Assembly: GCF_945952435.1 (NCBI RefSeq)
Contig: NZ_CAMFHZ010000010.1
Span: 1-64,000, forward strand
Direction of reading: 5' to 3'
DNA: 64,000 nucleotides
Origin: an uncultured Microbacterium sp.
Lineage (GTDB): Bacteria > Actinomycetota > Actinomycetes > Actinomycetales > Microbacteriaceae
The position numbers were made by a program, and so were the translations under genes. This document shows, one piece after another, positions 8,367-16,833 of the stretch (position 1 is its first letter; each line of letters begins with the position of its first letter). A model generated the notes under the pieces. It was not told the DNA's origin and ran no database searches. It saw only the letters and a list, made by a program, of their open reading frames with translations.

Positions 8367-8610
8367 GGCGCAGATGTTTGAGGCGCAGATGTTTGAGGAT
8401 CTGATCATCGCCGCCCAGGATCGCGTGGAGGCGCTCAGCGTTCGGCACCTAGCCGCACTGGAGGCGTTCGACACCGCAACCGCTGAGGAACGCGCCGCGA
8501 AGGAGGCGCTGTCCAGCGAATGCGACGCACTGAACGCTCTCGTAGAGGCGCGCATGAAGTGGGCGGCGCTGCTCCCAGATCGCACGAAGGGTAGTTCGCT
8601 CGACGGATAG
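8359..8610 (+). CDS. Small helical phage protein of unknown function
   Basis: An 83-residue, Ala/Glu-rich, probably coiled-coil protein. It has a near-duplicate EAQMFEAQMFED start segment, the result of a 12-base tandem repeat in the DNA. ATG 8359 overlaps the previous frame by eight bases. It is the last gene before a terminator hairpin and the integrase. Confidence 0.6.
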   Translation: MSEAQMFEAQMFEDLIIAAQDRVEALSVRHLAALEAFDTATAEERAAKEALSSECDALNALVEARMKWAALLPDRTKGSSLDG

Positions 8611-8643
8611 CGCCCTGCATTTGGTGTCGTTTCTGACTATCTT

Positions 8644-8664
8644 CCCCTGCTGAGCAGGGGTTTT
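8644..8664 (+). terminator. Intrinsic terminator directly before the integrase gene
   Basis: CCCCTGC and GCAGGGG form a perfect 7-bp stem with a TGA loop, followed by TTTT. The T-run ends only five bases before the GGAGGA ribosome binding site of the integrase. Readthrough from the upstream small genes would therefore be damped, and the hairpin may act as an attenuator. Confidence 0.75.
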
Positions 8665-8679
8665 GACTGGAGGAGAAGT

Positions 8680-9564
8680 ATGAGTGTTGCCGTCGTGCCC
8701 GTCGTGTGGGCGGAGGCCATTTCGGCCTATGGCGTGTGGATGATCGCGAAGGATCGGAGTCGCGCGACGGTGCGCGCCCGGAAGGAGCAGTTGGAGCACA
8801 TGGCGCGGCGTATCGGCGTCGGGCCGTGGGAGGTCACGATCACGACGCTTCTCGCGTACGTGGCCGCGCAGTCGTGGATGACTGAGACCAGGCGGGGTCG
8901 GTATGCGGGCTACCGGGAGTTCTGGAAGTGGGCGCGGAAGGTCGGCCTGACCGATGCGAACCCCGCGAAGCATCTTCCGAAGGTGAAGCCGTCCGAGCCG
9001 AATCCGGACCCGGTGCCGCCCGGCGCGTACGCGGAGGCGCTGCGGCACGCGGACGACCGGACTGCGCTCATGCTGCGGCTGGCGCATGACGCCGGGATGC
9101 GCCGTGCCGAGATCGCCCAGGTGCACTCCGACGACATCCGTGAGGATCTGCTCGGGTGGTCGCTGCTCGTGCACGGCAAGGGCGGCAAACAGCGCATGAT
9201 GCCGCTCACTCCCCGGCTGGCGCTCGATCTGCGCACGCGCGCGGCATCCGCCGAGACTGTGGATGGTTGGCTGTTCGCCGGTCGGATCGACGGGCACCTG
9301 TCCCCTCGCCGCGTGGGCGAACTGCTGGAGGAAGCGCTTCCGGGCGGATGGACCGGCCACAAGCTGCGGCACTCGTTCGGATCGAACGTGCACGAGGCCA
9401 CGGACGGCGACACGCTCACGACGCAGAACCTCCTCGGGCACGCGAACCCCAACACCACGACCCGTTACGTGCGGCCACACGATCACCGGCTCCGCGCCGC
9501 CGTCTACGCCGCTGCCGGGTATGCCGCGCCAGAGTTGCCCGCGCGCCGCCTGAAAGCTGTGTGA
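8680..9564 (+). CDS. int: Prophage tyrosine integrase
   Basis: A 294-residue tyrosine recombinase that would integrate and excise the prophage at tRNA-Arg. The N-terminal SAM-like DNA-binding domain spans about 5-100. The catalytic domain follows with R141 (GMRRAE), K167/K170 (HGKGGKQR), H227-R230 (HKLRHSFG), H254 (LLGHANP) and nucleophile Y263 (TTRYVR), all present and in order. GGAGGA stands eight bases before ATG. It lies 835 bp inside attL behind three small genes. Its C terminus (RRLKAV) is not an obvious ssrA-like degradation tag. Confidence 0.93.
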   Translation: MSVAVVPVVWAEAISAYGVWMIAKDRSRATVRARKEQLEHMARRIGVGPWEVTITTLLAYVAAQSWMTETRRGRYAGYREFWKWARKVGLTDANPAKHLPKVKPSEPNPDPVPPGAYAEALRHADDRTALMLRLAHDAGMRRAEIAQVHSDDIREDLLGWSLLVHGKGGKQRMMPLTPRLALDLRTRAASAETVDGWLFAGRIDGHLSPRRVGELLEEALPGGWTGHKLRHSFGSNVHEATDGDTLTTQNLLGHANPNTTTRYVRPHDHRLRAAVYAAAGYAAPELPARRLKAV

Positions 9565-9581
9565 CCCCTATGCTCAGGATC

Positions 9582-9998
9582 ATGAAACGCCTTGCCATGC
9601 TGGCGCTCGTTGCTCTCGCTCTCACTGGGTGCAGCACCGCGAGCACCGCCGCCGACTACGAGCGCGAACCGGCCTACACGCCCCCGCCGCGATCCGTTGC
9701 AACACCGACGCCGGAGAACGCCCGTTACGTTTTGGAGTTCTCGGGCGCAGGCGAGAACGCTACGGTAACCATCTCGACCGACACAGGGATGATCCAGCGT
9801 CACGTGACACTGCCTTACTCCGAGGAAGTCCCCTACACGCCAGGGAAGACGATAGCCGCAAATGTGGTCAAGTTCGGGTCGAGCGTCGGATGCAAGATCA
9901 CAGTGGTAAGCAACTCCCATCCGGAAGGCGTCACGCTGGTGGAAACACCAATCGTTGATGGTCAGACTATGGCTCGCTGCACACCCCCGGCCCGCTAG
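9582..9998 (+). CDS. Prophage-encoded lipoprotein, MmpS-like
   Basis: 138 residues with a lipoprotein signal (MKRLAMLALVALALTGC, lipobox LTGC) and a Ser/Thr/Pro linker. The beta-rich domain (about 50-138) has the pattern YVLEFSGxGENATVTIS ... LPYSEEVPYTPG ... CKITV, resembling actinobacterial MmpS-type accessory lipoproteins. ATG 9570 is an alternative start, and neither has an ideal ribosome binding site. It follows the integrase on the plus strand against the structural operon, so it is a likely lysogen-expressed cargo gene. Superinfection exclusion or an envelope change in the host is a plausible role but is inferred. Its TAG stop overlaps the convergent holin-like gene in a CTAG. Confidence 0.7.
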   Translation: MKRLAMLALVALALTGCSTASTAADYEREPAYTPPPRSVATPTPENARYVLEFSGAGENATVTISTDTGMIQRHVTLPYSEEVPYTPGKTIAANVVKFGSSVGCKITVVSNSHPEGVTLVETPIVDGQTMARCTPPAR

Positions 9999-10207
9999 TC
10001 GAATAGGCCGGGTGGTGCGCTGGGTGGCGGTGGTGGGGATCCGCGGTAGATGTGGTCCTGGAGCGCTCGGTTCCAGGACCACAGCCGTTGGTTCTCGATC
10101 TTCCACTTGATGAGTTGGACGCTGATCGTCACGCCCGCCGCGATGAGCCCTGCGAGCACCATCGAGAGCATCGCGACGAGGGCGACTTCCAGGGGGTCGG
10201 GGATCAC
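9995..10207 (-). CDS. Holin-like small membrane protein (second of two)
   Basis: 70 residues with one strong transmembrane helix near the N terminus (ALVAMLSMVLAGLIAAGVTI), then a basic, Trp-containing region and a Pro-rich tail. The GTG start overlaps the previous stop (GTGA). It is the last gene of the leftward operon, after the endolysin and another small membrane protein, the usual place for holins. It could instead be an antiholin. Confidence 0.6.
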   Translation of the reverse strand: MIPDPLEVALVAMLSMVLAGLIAAGVTISVQLIKWKIENQRLWSWNRALQDHIYRGSPPPPPSAPPGLFD

Positions 10208-10416
10208 TCGACACCCTCGGGAGTTCCGTCGCTCTTCACCATGACGAGTGCGAGGATGAGCGGCGTGAACAGCGGTGCTGCCTCCGGCTCGATCCACCTG
10301 TAGTAGACCGCGACAGGTACGGCCGCGATCGCGACGCCGTAGATCCAGCGCCGGGCGATGCGCCAGCGGCGCGCGCGTGCCGCGTCAGCTCGCCCGCCAC
10401 GGGTGTCGGCGCTCAT
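10204..10416 (-). CDS. Holin-like small membrane protein (first of two)
   Basis: 70 residues with an Arg-rich N terminus and two hydrophobic segments (IYGVAIAAVPVAVYY and APLFTPLILALVMV) joined by a short acidic loop. ATG overlaps the endolysin stop (ATGA), and its own stop overlaps the next gene. The size, topology and place beside the endolysin fit a class II holin. Confidence 0.65.
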   Translation of the reverse strand: MSADTRGGRADAARARRWRIARRWIYGVAIAAVPVAVYYRWIEPEAAPLFTPLILALVMVKSDGTPEGVE

Positions 10417-11063
10417 TCCTTGACTCCGCTCAGGAGTGCGGCGGTTCGTTTGGCGGCGTCCTCGGCGGTGTACCCGCCGAGCTGCCAGACGAGGTTGACT
10501 TCCGCTTCGAGCAGATGGTCAGCGTCGTAGTCGGCATGATCGATGTGCCCCTGGAGAATGAGCGCGGTTGTCCATCCGGCCGGGATGGCTGCCGCGGAGG
10601 ATCCGTTGTGGATCACTCTTTGGTCTGCTGCGCGATAGGCGGGACTGCTGATGATGCGGAGGGACATGACATCTCCTAGCTGTTGGATCGTTTCCGGTAT
10701 CGGGTAGGTGGTGATGAGGGGGAAGCGGCGCACGTCGCCGGGGAGTTGCCAGTGCCATTCCTCGTACGGGTACGGGCGGACGAGGCCCGCGGCCTCCAGC
10801 GCCGCCACGCGCTCCGGCGTGGGTGTGATGTCGAGCGCGACTCCACGGACGTGGGCGAGGGCCTGTGTCGTGTCGGCGGGGTTGTCGGCGGGCGCGTAGC
10901 CGGGAAGCCCGGCCTGCCACCCGTCGTAGAGTTCCTGCTGCTCGTCCTCGAGGCGGGTCGCGGAGTTGACGGGCGGGGATCCGGCTGCGGTCCAGGCGTC
11001 CACGACGGCCCGCCGCGCCCACATGCCGGTGTCCCCGAGCGGGATCACATCGTCCGGGCTCAT
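10413..11063 (-). CDS. Endolysin: M15-type peptidase with C-terminal domain
   Basis: 216 residues. The N-terminal ~125 carry the zinc-peptidase motifs of the M15/VanY family: HVRGVALD (His and Asp ligands) and YEEWHW (catalytic Glu and third His ligand). Such enzymes cut peptide cross-links or stem peptides of peptidoglycan. The C-terminal ~90 residues are a separate domain that I do not recognise. It may bind the wall. ATG at 11063 overlaps the fibre gene stop (ATGA) and is followed by two holin-like genes, giving a complete lysis cassette. Confidence 0.8.
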   Translation of the reverse strand: MSPDDVIPLGDTGMWARRAVVDAWTAAGSPPVNSATRLEDEQQELYDGWQAGLPGYAPADNPADTTQALAHVRGVALDITPTPERVAALEAAGLVRPYPYEEWHWQLPGDVRRFPLITTYPIPETIQQLGDVMSLRIISSPAYRAADQRVIHNGSSAAAIPAGWTTALILQGHIDHADYDADHLLEAEVNLVWQLGGYTAEDAAKRTAALLSGVKE

Positions 11064-11818
11064 GCGTTGCCCTCCAGCCGGTCCAGGCGCTGCGCGTAGA
11101 TGTCGTTCTCCTGGCGAAGCTGCGCCACCTGCGCGATGAGGAGCGCGATGAAGTCGATGCTGTCGGGTCGTTCCTCGGCGTCGTAGACCACGAACGGGCG
11201 CAGGTCGTCGGACTCGTGCAGGCGCTCCGCGATGTACCCGTACTTCCATTCGCGGCGTCCGTCGCGCATCTGGTAGCGGTGCAGGATCGGGAACAGGTCT
11301 CCGAGCGAGGCTGGGTCGATGGCCTCGATCTTCTCCTTGTAGCGCTCGGACGACGCGCCCCGGCTGATACGTCCGTCACCGTTGATATAGGCGATGGTGT
11401 AGCCGGAGGTCGCTGCGCTGGAGTTCGGCAGGTAGATATCCCCGGAGACCGTGCCGCCCGACGTGGGAAGGTACGATCCGCTGTTCACGTCGGACAGTCG
11501 TGCGATCTCGAACGGGCTGGCGTAGCCGGGGATCTCCGCGAGGAGCCGCTGCCCGTTCCATCCGAGTTTCGGGTACTGCCCCGCGGCGACCGCTCCGGAG
11601 TTTCCCCACGCGCCGAGAGCGGCGAGGGCCTTCCCGGACGTGTCGGCGCCGGTGCCGCCCTTGGCGATCGGGAGCGGCCACAACGCGGCCAAGTAGCTCT
11701 TGATGCGCTGCACGATGTAGTCGCGGGTCTTGTTGATCTCCTGCCAGCCGTTGCGCCGGTCGGCGGTGCCGGACACGAGGTCCATGCCGTCCGCGAGTGC
11801 GTCGTCTCCGATTGCCAT
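11060..11818 (-). CDS. Tail fibre protein with S74 self-cleaving chaperone domain
   Basis: 252 residues. After a short N-terminal segment there is a Gly-rich region with IAKGGTGADTSGKALAALG, common in phage fibres. The C-terminal ~100 residues form an intramolecular chaperone of the peptidase S74 type: SSERYKEKIEAID with the likely catalytic Ser around 157, then YGYIAERLHES and a terminal coiled coil. In this family the chaperone helps a trimeric fibre fold and then cuts itself off before the Ser. It follows the large tip gene by one base and overlaps the endolysin. Confidence 0.8.
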   Translation of the reverse strand: MAIGDDALADGMDLVSGTADRRNGWQEINKTRDYIVQRIKSYLAALWPLPIAKGGTGADTSGKALAALGAWGNSGAVAAGQYPKLGWNGQRLLAEIPGYASPFEIARLSDVNSGSYLPTSGGTVSGDIYLPNSSAATSGYTIAYINGDGRISRGASSERYKEKIEAIDPASLGDLFPILHRYQMRDGRREWKYGYIAERLHESDDLRPFVVYDAEERPDSIDFIALLIAQVAQLRQENDIYAQRLDRLEGNA

Positions 11819-11819
11819 G

Positions 11820-13523
11820 TCAGACTGCCTCTCCTGTCCAAGACGCCCCGACCGGGGAGTCCGTCCATTTCTGTCCTGCCGCGAGGAGGATCCACGCCCC
11901 GGGCGGGGTGTCGATGGTGCGGCTTGTGATGGTCATCTCGTCGCGGTCGAAGTCGAATGCGACGCTGATCGTCTGCCCGGTCTGCGTGGGAGCGCCGTCG
12001 AGAACGATCTGCACTTCCTGTTCTGCTGCCGCCGCCCAGTCGGACACCGTGGACACGGTGACCTCGCGTCCGCGGCCCTGTGCCCGTTTGACGACGTACT
12101 GGGCGAACCCCGGCCCCGGGTAGGCGGTCGTGATCTCGAAGCGCCTGAGGCGCGTGTAGGAGGCGGTGAGCGCGTAGGAGTCCGTGCGTTCCTGCTGGAT
12201 GCCGTTGCGGTCCGTCCAGCGGTAGACGACGACCGCGGCGTCGAACCAGTCTTCGTCGCGGCGGCTGATCTTCTCGGACCCGTCGGTGAGGTTCACGCCG
12301 TGCCGGATGGCGAGCGTGCCCGGCGCGCTGTATGTGGTCTCCCGGAGCGTCCATACCCGGTTCTCGTCGCACACGAGCCGTCGCCCCGCGGCCTCCACGA
12401 TGGGCCCGAGGAACGCGAGCGCGCTTTGCCCGGCCTTCCACGTGAGCCCGTCCGGTGTGGCCGCGTCCGTGAGACGCTTGCGGTTGCTGATCGAGGCGTG
12501 CGCGGTCTGCGCCCACGAGTAATCGTACTGGGCGGTGTCGGCGGTATCGCCGTCGAAGTACGCCGCATCCGCGGCAGGGTCGCCGGTAACCTCGCAGAGC
12601 CGCCAGCCGGTCACGTTCACGTACTCACTGCCCCCGAGCTGCGCGGCGCGGATCCTGGGGCGGATGCGAACCGTGTTCGGGTACGGGACGAACCACTCGG
12701 TCGCGACGCGCTGCCAGGTGGCATTCCCGGTGAAGTTCACGGGCGGGATGAATCCGGTGATGTTCCCCGAGGCGTCCAAGCACATCGCGTCGAGGATCAG
12801 TTGCCGCCCGTTGATCGCGGACACGGAGACCGAGAGGACATGCTTCTTACCCGCGGTGATCGAGACCGCCGCGTCGGTGATGAACATCTCCGCGTTGTTC
12901 GTGAAGACGCCCGAGTTCGACAGGTACGCGACATAGGTCGGCGCGTACGAAGGACCGTTCGATCCGATCCTGTTGATGGTCAGCCCGCCCGACGTGTACG
13001 TCCCGTACCAGTCGGTCGTGTTGACTCCGGCGCGCGGGTTGCGGATCAGGTTCGAGGAGTCCGCCAGCGCGGGCACGGCAACGTCGGTCCCAGCCGCGAG
13101 GACCGCACCGGGGATGACCTTGTTGAGCACGTAGCCGACGAGACCGCGCAGGGACGCCTGATACCCCAGCGGTGCCAGGTCGTCGGTGAGCGGCGCATAG
13201 TCGGACAGGATTCCCTCATCGGACGACACGAGCAGTTCGACCCTGCCCGTCGCGTGGTTGATGGTCCGATCACGCAGGGTGAGGTTGAACGAGCGCGACT
13301 GGGTGCCCCACGGGAACGACGCGGCCACGTCGATCTTGATGCGCGCGGCCGGCGAGAGCCGCGGGTCGAGGGCTGCGAGTACCGCGAGGCTCGGCAGAGC
13401 AATCGTGACCGTCCCATCCACGTGCGGCGCACGCGACGCATCGAGACTCACCTCGCCGCCCTTAACGCGCAGGGTCGCCCCGCCCACGATCTGGGCCGTG
13501 TAGACGTGCGTGGAGACCGTCAC
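11820..13523 (-). CDS. Large minor tail / tail-tip protein
   Basis: A 567-residue protein encoded between the distal-tail candidate and the fibre. Residues 1-140 and about 340-567 resemble the hub/tip proteins of siphophages. The middle (about 165-330) reads like a carbohydrate-binding beta-sandwich inserted into the hub (NLIRNPRAG, ITAGKKHVLSVSV, RVATEWFVPYPNTVRIRPRI, YFDGDTADT), which would suit receptor binding. The GTG start has AGGAGG seven bases before it and overlaps the previous stop (GTGA). No enzymatic motif is visible. Confidence 0.7.
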   Translation of the reverse strand: MTVSTHVYTAQIVGGATLRVKGGEVSLDASRAPHVDGTVTIALPSLAVLAALDPRLSPAARIKIDVAASFPWGTQSRSFNLTLRDRTINHATGRVELLVSSDEGILSDYAPLTDDLAPLGYQASLRGLVGYVLNKVIPGAVLAAGTDVAVPALADSSNLIRNPRAGVNTTDWYGTYTSGGLTINRIGSNGPSYAPTYVAYLSNSGVFTNNAEMFITDAAVSITAGKKHVLSVSVSAINGRQLILDAMCLDASGNITGFIPPVNFTGNATWQRVATEWFVPYPNTVRIRPRIRAAQLGGSEYVNVTGWRLCEVTGDPAADAAYFDGDTADTAQYDYSWAQTAHASISNRKRLTDAATPDGLTWKAGQSALAFLGPIVEAAGRRLVCDENRVWTLRETTYSAPGTLAIRHGVNLTDGSEKISRRDEDWFDAAVVVYRWTDRNGIQQERTDSYALTASYTRLRRFEITTAYPGPGFAQYVVKRAQGRGREVTVSTVSDWAAAAEQEVQIVLDGAPTQTGQTISVAFDFDRDEMTITSRTIDTPPGAWILLAAGQKWTDSPVGASWTGEAV

Positions 13524-13882
13524 GCCGAAACCTCCTGGAACGGCACGGTCAGGTGCCAATGTCGCCGCGTCACATCATCGAGCGCGAGCGAGAGCGGCTG
13601 TCCGTCAGGCACGACGAACGACATGCCGATAGCGCGATCTGTGTCCGTGAGGACAGCGACCACCGCACCGGACAGCGCGGTCCACGCCGCCCGAGCGGTC
13701 CCCTCCACATCGAAGAGAAGCACGAGCGACCCCGTACGCATCCCGGCAGGACGGAGCGTCACGTCGGGCGCGGAACTACCGAGGATGCGATGCACGAGCG
13801 CGCCGCCGTCGCGCGCCGCGGTGTACCCCTCCACGAGAAGAGGTGTGATGGTGGCGGTCCCCGCCGTGATAGTCGTCGTCAT
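13520..13882 (-). CDS. Minor tail protein, distal-tail candidate
   Basis: A 120-residue beta-rich protein directly after the tape measure, the usual place of the distal tail or baseplate hub starter. No motif is diagnostic. ATG 13882 lies two bases after the tape measure stop. Confidence 0.55.
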   Translation of the reverse strand: MTTTITAGTATITPLLVEGYTAARDGGALVHRILGSSAPDVTLRPAGMRTGSLVLLFDVEGTARAAWTALSGAVVAVLTDTDRAIGMSFVVPDGQPLSLALDDVTRRHWHLTVPFQEVSA

Positions 13883-13884
13883 GG

Positions 13885-15156
13885 TCAGCCGCCCCACTTG
13901 TATCCGTCTTTGAGCGGCCCGTAGTTCGGGACGACATCCACGCCGATGGTCATGCCTCGGAAGATGTCAAGCTGCCGCTCCGCCTCAGCCGTGTCAGCGG
14001 TCGCCTTAATAACGACCTCGCGGCCGTTCACGTGGTCGATGACGCCATCCGCGTCCGCGCGGAACTTGTCGACGTTGAGGGAGGCTTGCCCGGTCTGCGC
14101 GTCGATGAGGATCTTGGTGTCGCCGTGGTCGGTCTTGAGCGTGACCAGCTTGTTGTTGAGGTCGTCAACTTCGACCCCCGCGTCCGATGCCGCGCCGATC
14201 TGTTCCATGAGCAGATCGTTGGTGAACTTGATGGACTCGGCCGCCTGCTGGCTAGCGTTCTGTGCGGATTCTCCTGTTGTCTTCCAGTAGTTGTTCAGCT
14301 CCTGGAGGCCGGAATTCGTCCGTTGCGTCCACACGTTGAACTCGTCGCCCGCATCTGTGGCTCGCTTGTTCGCGTCGGAGACGGAGTCAATGACGACGCG
14401 CAGTGCGTCGAGATCGCCCGCGTTAGCCTTGAGGATCGTGGACATGTCCAGACCCGTCTTCTTCTGCGTGTCGAGGAGCTTGGCGTATTCGTCCGCTCGG
14501 GCCGGGTTGTTGATGAGGTCTTGCTGGTTCGCGATGATCTGGGCGATGTCGAGGTAGGCGCGCCCTGCATCGGAGGCATCGTGATAGGCGGCCTGGAGTC
14601 GGTCTCTGAGCTCGTCGGCCTCCTGCTGCTGCTTCTGTAGCTCGTTCGTCATCACACCTAGGCCGACCGCGCCCGCTGCGAGGGCTGCCGCCCCCGCGAT
14701 ACCAGCCGGGCCGGTGCCTGCGAGGGTGGCGGCGAGACCGCCGAGGGTGTCCTGTCCAACCTGTCCAAGGTCGGACAGGTTGCCACGAACGGAGGAGACC
14801 GCCTCACCGAGGTTCTGCCCGACCTCTTGGGTAACCTCCTGCGCGGCGTCCTTCATCTTGCCGAGGCCGCGCGCGTCACCGATGTCGTCTACGGCGCGTT
14901 CGGTGCGCTTGGCTTGCCGCTCGGTGTCTTTGAGCGCGTCGGTGATCTTGTCTGCGCCGTCCGCTGCCTTGCGCCCGGCGTCGCGGGCGGCGTTGGTCAT
15001 GTCGCGGAAGCTGCGCTCTACGCGGTCGCCGCCCTTGGCGGCGTCGTCGGCCACGTCGTCCAGTGCATCGGCTACGCCGTCGAGCGTCTTGGACAGATCC
15101 TTGATCCCGCGTTGTGCCGCGCTCGTGTTCGCGGCGATGTCGATACTGAGGCCCAC
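13885..15156 (-). CDS. Tape measure protein
   Basis: 423 residues, strongly helical with Ala/Asp/Lys/Arg-rich heptad stretches (about 10-140), a Gly/Ala hydrophobic segment (about 150-180) typical of tape measures, further helices and a short globular end. The GTG start has AGGAG seven bases upstream. Tail length scales with this protein, at about 0.15 nm per residue for helical tape measures. The expected tail is therefore only around 60 nm, short for a siphophage and in line with the tiny genome. No peptidase or lysozyme domain is present. Confidence 0.8.
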   Translation of the reverse strand: MGLSIDIAANTSAAQRGIKDLSKTLDGVADALDDVADDAAKGGDRVERSFRDMTNAARDAGRKAADGADKITDALKDTERQAKRTERAVDDIGDARGLGKMKDAAQEVTQEVGQNLGEAVSSVRGNLSDLGQVGQDTLGGLAATLAGTGPAGIAGAAALAAGAVGLGVMTNELQKQQQEADELRDRLQAAYHDASDAGRAYLDIAQIIANQQDLINNPARADEYAKLLDTQKKTGLDMSTILKANAGDLDALRVVIDSVSDANKRATDAGDEFNVWTQRTNSGLQELNNYWKTTGESAQNASQQAAESIKFTNDLLMEQIGAASDAGVEVDDLNNKLVTLKTDHGDTKILIDAQTGQASLNVDKFRADADGVIDHVNGREVVIKATADTAEAERQLDIFRGMTIGVDVVPNYGPLKDGYKWGG

Positions 15157-15160
15157 GGCC

Positions 15161-15664
15161 CTACTCCTGTTTCCCGTCGATGGCGTTGGCGATGGTGCGA
15201 ACGGTGGTCTGTACCCAGAGGCGGGCAAGGCGCGGGATCATCTCTTGGACGGTCGGCCCCCACACGTAGCCGCTGCTGCGGCGCTTGAACTGCCTGGCGG
15301 TGTGCCGCTTGACCGAGTGCATGCCGCCCTTGCGGGAGCGACGCTCATACACCTGTGTGTCGTCGTCTGCGCCCCACTCGACGGCGGGATAGTCAGTCTT
15401 CGGGTTGAGCCCCCCGGAGAGCGGACGGCCCTTGTTGGCGGACTGTGCGCGCACGTTCTGGTTGGACACGGACACGACGGCGGTGTTGACGATGACCTGT
15501 TGCTCCAGCGCGGTGTTGGCCCGCTTGGTGAGAGCCTTGGTCCACTCGGGAGCGGCGATGCTCTTGGTCTCCTGGCGGATCATCTTTTGGATGGTCTTGT
15601 CCAGAGACCGGATGGCGTAGATCGTCGCGAGGAGTTCTCTCGACTTCAGTACGTCCAGTCGCAT
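15161..15664 (-). CDS. Tail assembly / HK97 gp10-like protein
   Basis: 167 residues, basic, beginning MRLDVLKSRELL with GGGAG five bases upstream. The length, charge and a C-terminal helix recall HK97 gp10-like head-tail joining proteins. Its place between major tail protein and tape measure would instead suit a tail assembly chaperone. No frameshifted chaperone pair is visible. Function remains open. Confidence 0.5.
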   Translation of the reverse strand: MRLDVLKSRELLATIYAIRSLDKTIQKMIRQETKSIAAPEWTKALTKRANTALEQQVIVNTAVVSVSNQNVRAQSANKGRPLSGGLNPKTDYPAVEWGADDDTQVYERRSRKGGMHSVKRHTARQFKRRSSGYVWGPTVQEMIPRLARLWVQTTVRTIANAIDGKQE

Positions 15665-15710
15665 CGCCGCTCCCGTGGTCCGGATTCTGCTGTCAGGCGG
15701 AGCCTGACGG

Positions 15711-16133
15711 CTATGCCAGCACCGGCTGCCCGTCGCAGGGCAGGGAGACAGACGAGGTGGCGAACCCGCCGACCGCCCCGCCGATGCTGCCGGGGAGACC
15801 GGTGGCGACGATGCTGGCGGACTTGACGCCCGCGCTCTGCTTCGGCTTGAAAGTGAGCGTGAGCTTGGCCCCGACGTTCGCGAGGAGGTACTGACTGAGG
15901 CTCGCGGGCGTCTCGAAGTCCTGTGCGAAGTCGATGTTCGCGACCCATTCGGAGGCGGCCACGTCCTGGTACACGGCAGACGGGGTGAGCCCCTTCCAGG
16001 TCTGGACGGCGGTCGTCGGCACGAGTTCGAGCTTGGACACGCTGCCCTCGTAGTCTCCGAGGTCGGTGGCACCGTTCTTGATGTTGAGCGTGCAGTCACG
16101 CAGGACGTACGGCTTGAGTGCGATCTTGGCCAT
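15711..16133 (-). CDS. Major tail protein
   Basis: 140 residues, beta-rich, starting MAKIALKPYVLRDCTLNI, with a balanced composition typical of tail tube subunits. It stands between the connector genes and the tape measure region, the expected place. It lies one base after the preceding gene stop. Confidence 0.7.
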   Translation of the reverse strand: MAKIALKPYVLRDCTLNIKNGATDLGDYEGSVSKLELVPTTAVQTWKGLTPSAVYQDVAASEWVANIDFAQDFETPASLSQYLLANVGAKLTLTFKPKQSAGVKSASIVATGLPGSIGGAVGGFATSSVSLPCDGQPVLA

Positions 16134-16134
16134 G

Positions 16135-16491
16135 TCAGGCCTCCTTGCTTGCGATGATGGTCGTGGGAATGTCGTACGCGAGGCGTGCGTCGTAGCCGAC
16201 GAGCTGCGCGGCCTCGTGCAGGTACTTCGGGTCGAGCCAGTCGAGGAGCTGCGGCGCGAGCACATCGAGCTGGTCGGCGGCGCGGTCGAGGTCCAGGTGC
16301 GGGCTGATGAGCGTGAGGAGGAGTCCCACGTCGCGATGCGAGAGCGGCGCTCCCGCGGTGAGGTCGATGGACCGCGCCCGGATGAGGAGCGTGGGAGTCT
16401 TGACCTCGGCGAGCTTGCGTTCGGTCGCGATCACCCGGAGCTTGGGGAACGCGGCCTGGAGGTCGGCGGCGAGCTGCTGACGGACGTTCAC
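16135..16491 (-). CDS. Tail terminator candidate
   Basis: 118 residues with an alpha/beta pattern (MNVRQQLAADLQAAFPKLRVI, a beta strand TPTLLIRARSI, then helices) like gpU-type tail terminators. It overlaps the preceding gene by ATGA. The call depends mainly on position just before the major tail protein. Confidence 0.5.
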   Translation of the reverse strand: MNVRQQLAADLQAAFPKLRVIATERKLAEVKTPTLLIRARSIDLTAGAPLSHRDVGLLLTLISPHLDLDRAADQLDVLAPQLLDWLDPKYLHEAAQLVGYDARLAYDIPTTIIASKEA

Positions 16492-16814
16492 AGCACGACT
16501 CCGATGGCCCGCTTGGGGCGGAGGAGCTGCTTAACCTGCCAGTCGAGCGGGTGCGTGGTGACGCCGTAGCCGCTGCCGTCGAAGTCGGGCGACGGTGCCG
16601 CCTGGTTGGCGTTCCATGCATTCTGAGCCTGGAGCGCCTGGGCGAGTCGCCACCCGTCCGGGATCTCGGTGACCCCGGACGGGAGGGCGGGAGCGTAGGC
16701 GATGCACGCCTCTTTCGCCGCCGCGAGGTAGAGCGTCGTGACGCTCTCCATCACGGGCATGTCGGCCCACAGCTCGGGGAGCTGCGGATCGTTGGCGGTG
16801 AGCCAGGTGGCCAT
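16488..16814 (-). CDS. Head-tail connector protein
   Basis: 108 residues, mostly helical, directly after the capsid gene. This is the place of gp6/gp15-type adaptors that bind the portal. The C terminus PLDWQVKQLLRPKRAIGVV is also seen in such adaptors of actinophages. The specific fold is inferred. Confidence 0.55.
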   Translation of the reverse strand: MATWLTANDPQLPELWADMPVMESVTTLYLAAAKEACIAYAPALPSGVTEIPDGWRLAQALQAQNAWNANQAAPSPDFDGSGYGVTTHPLDWQVKQLLRPKRAIGVVL

Positions 16815-16833
16815 TGCCTACCCTCCTCCTCGG

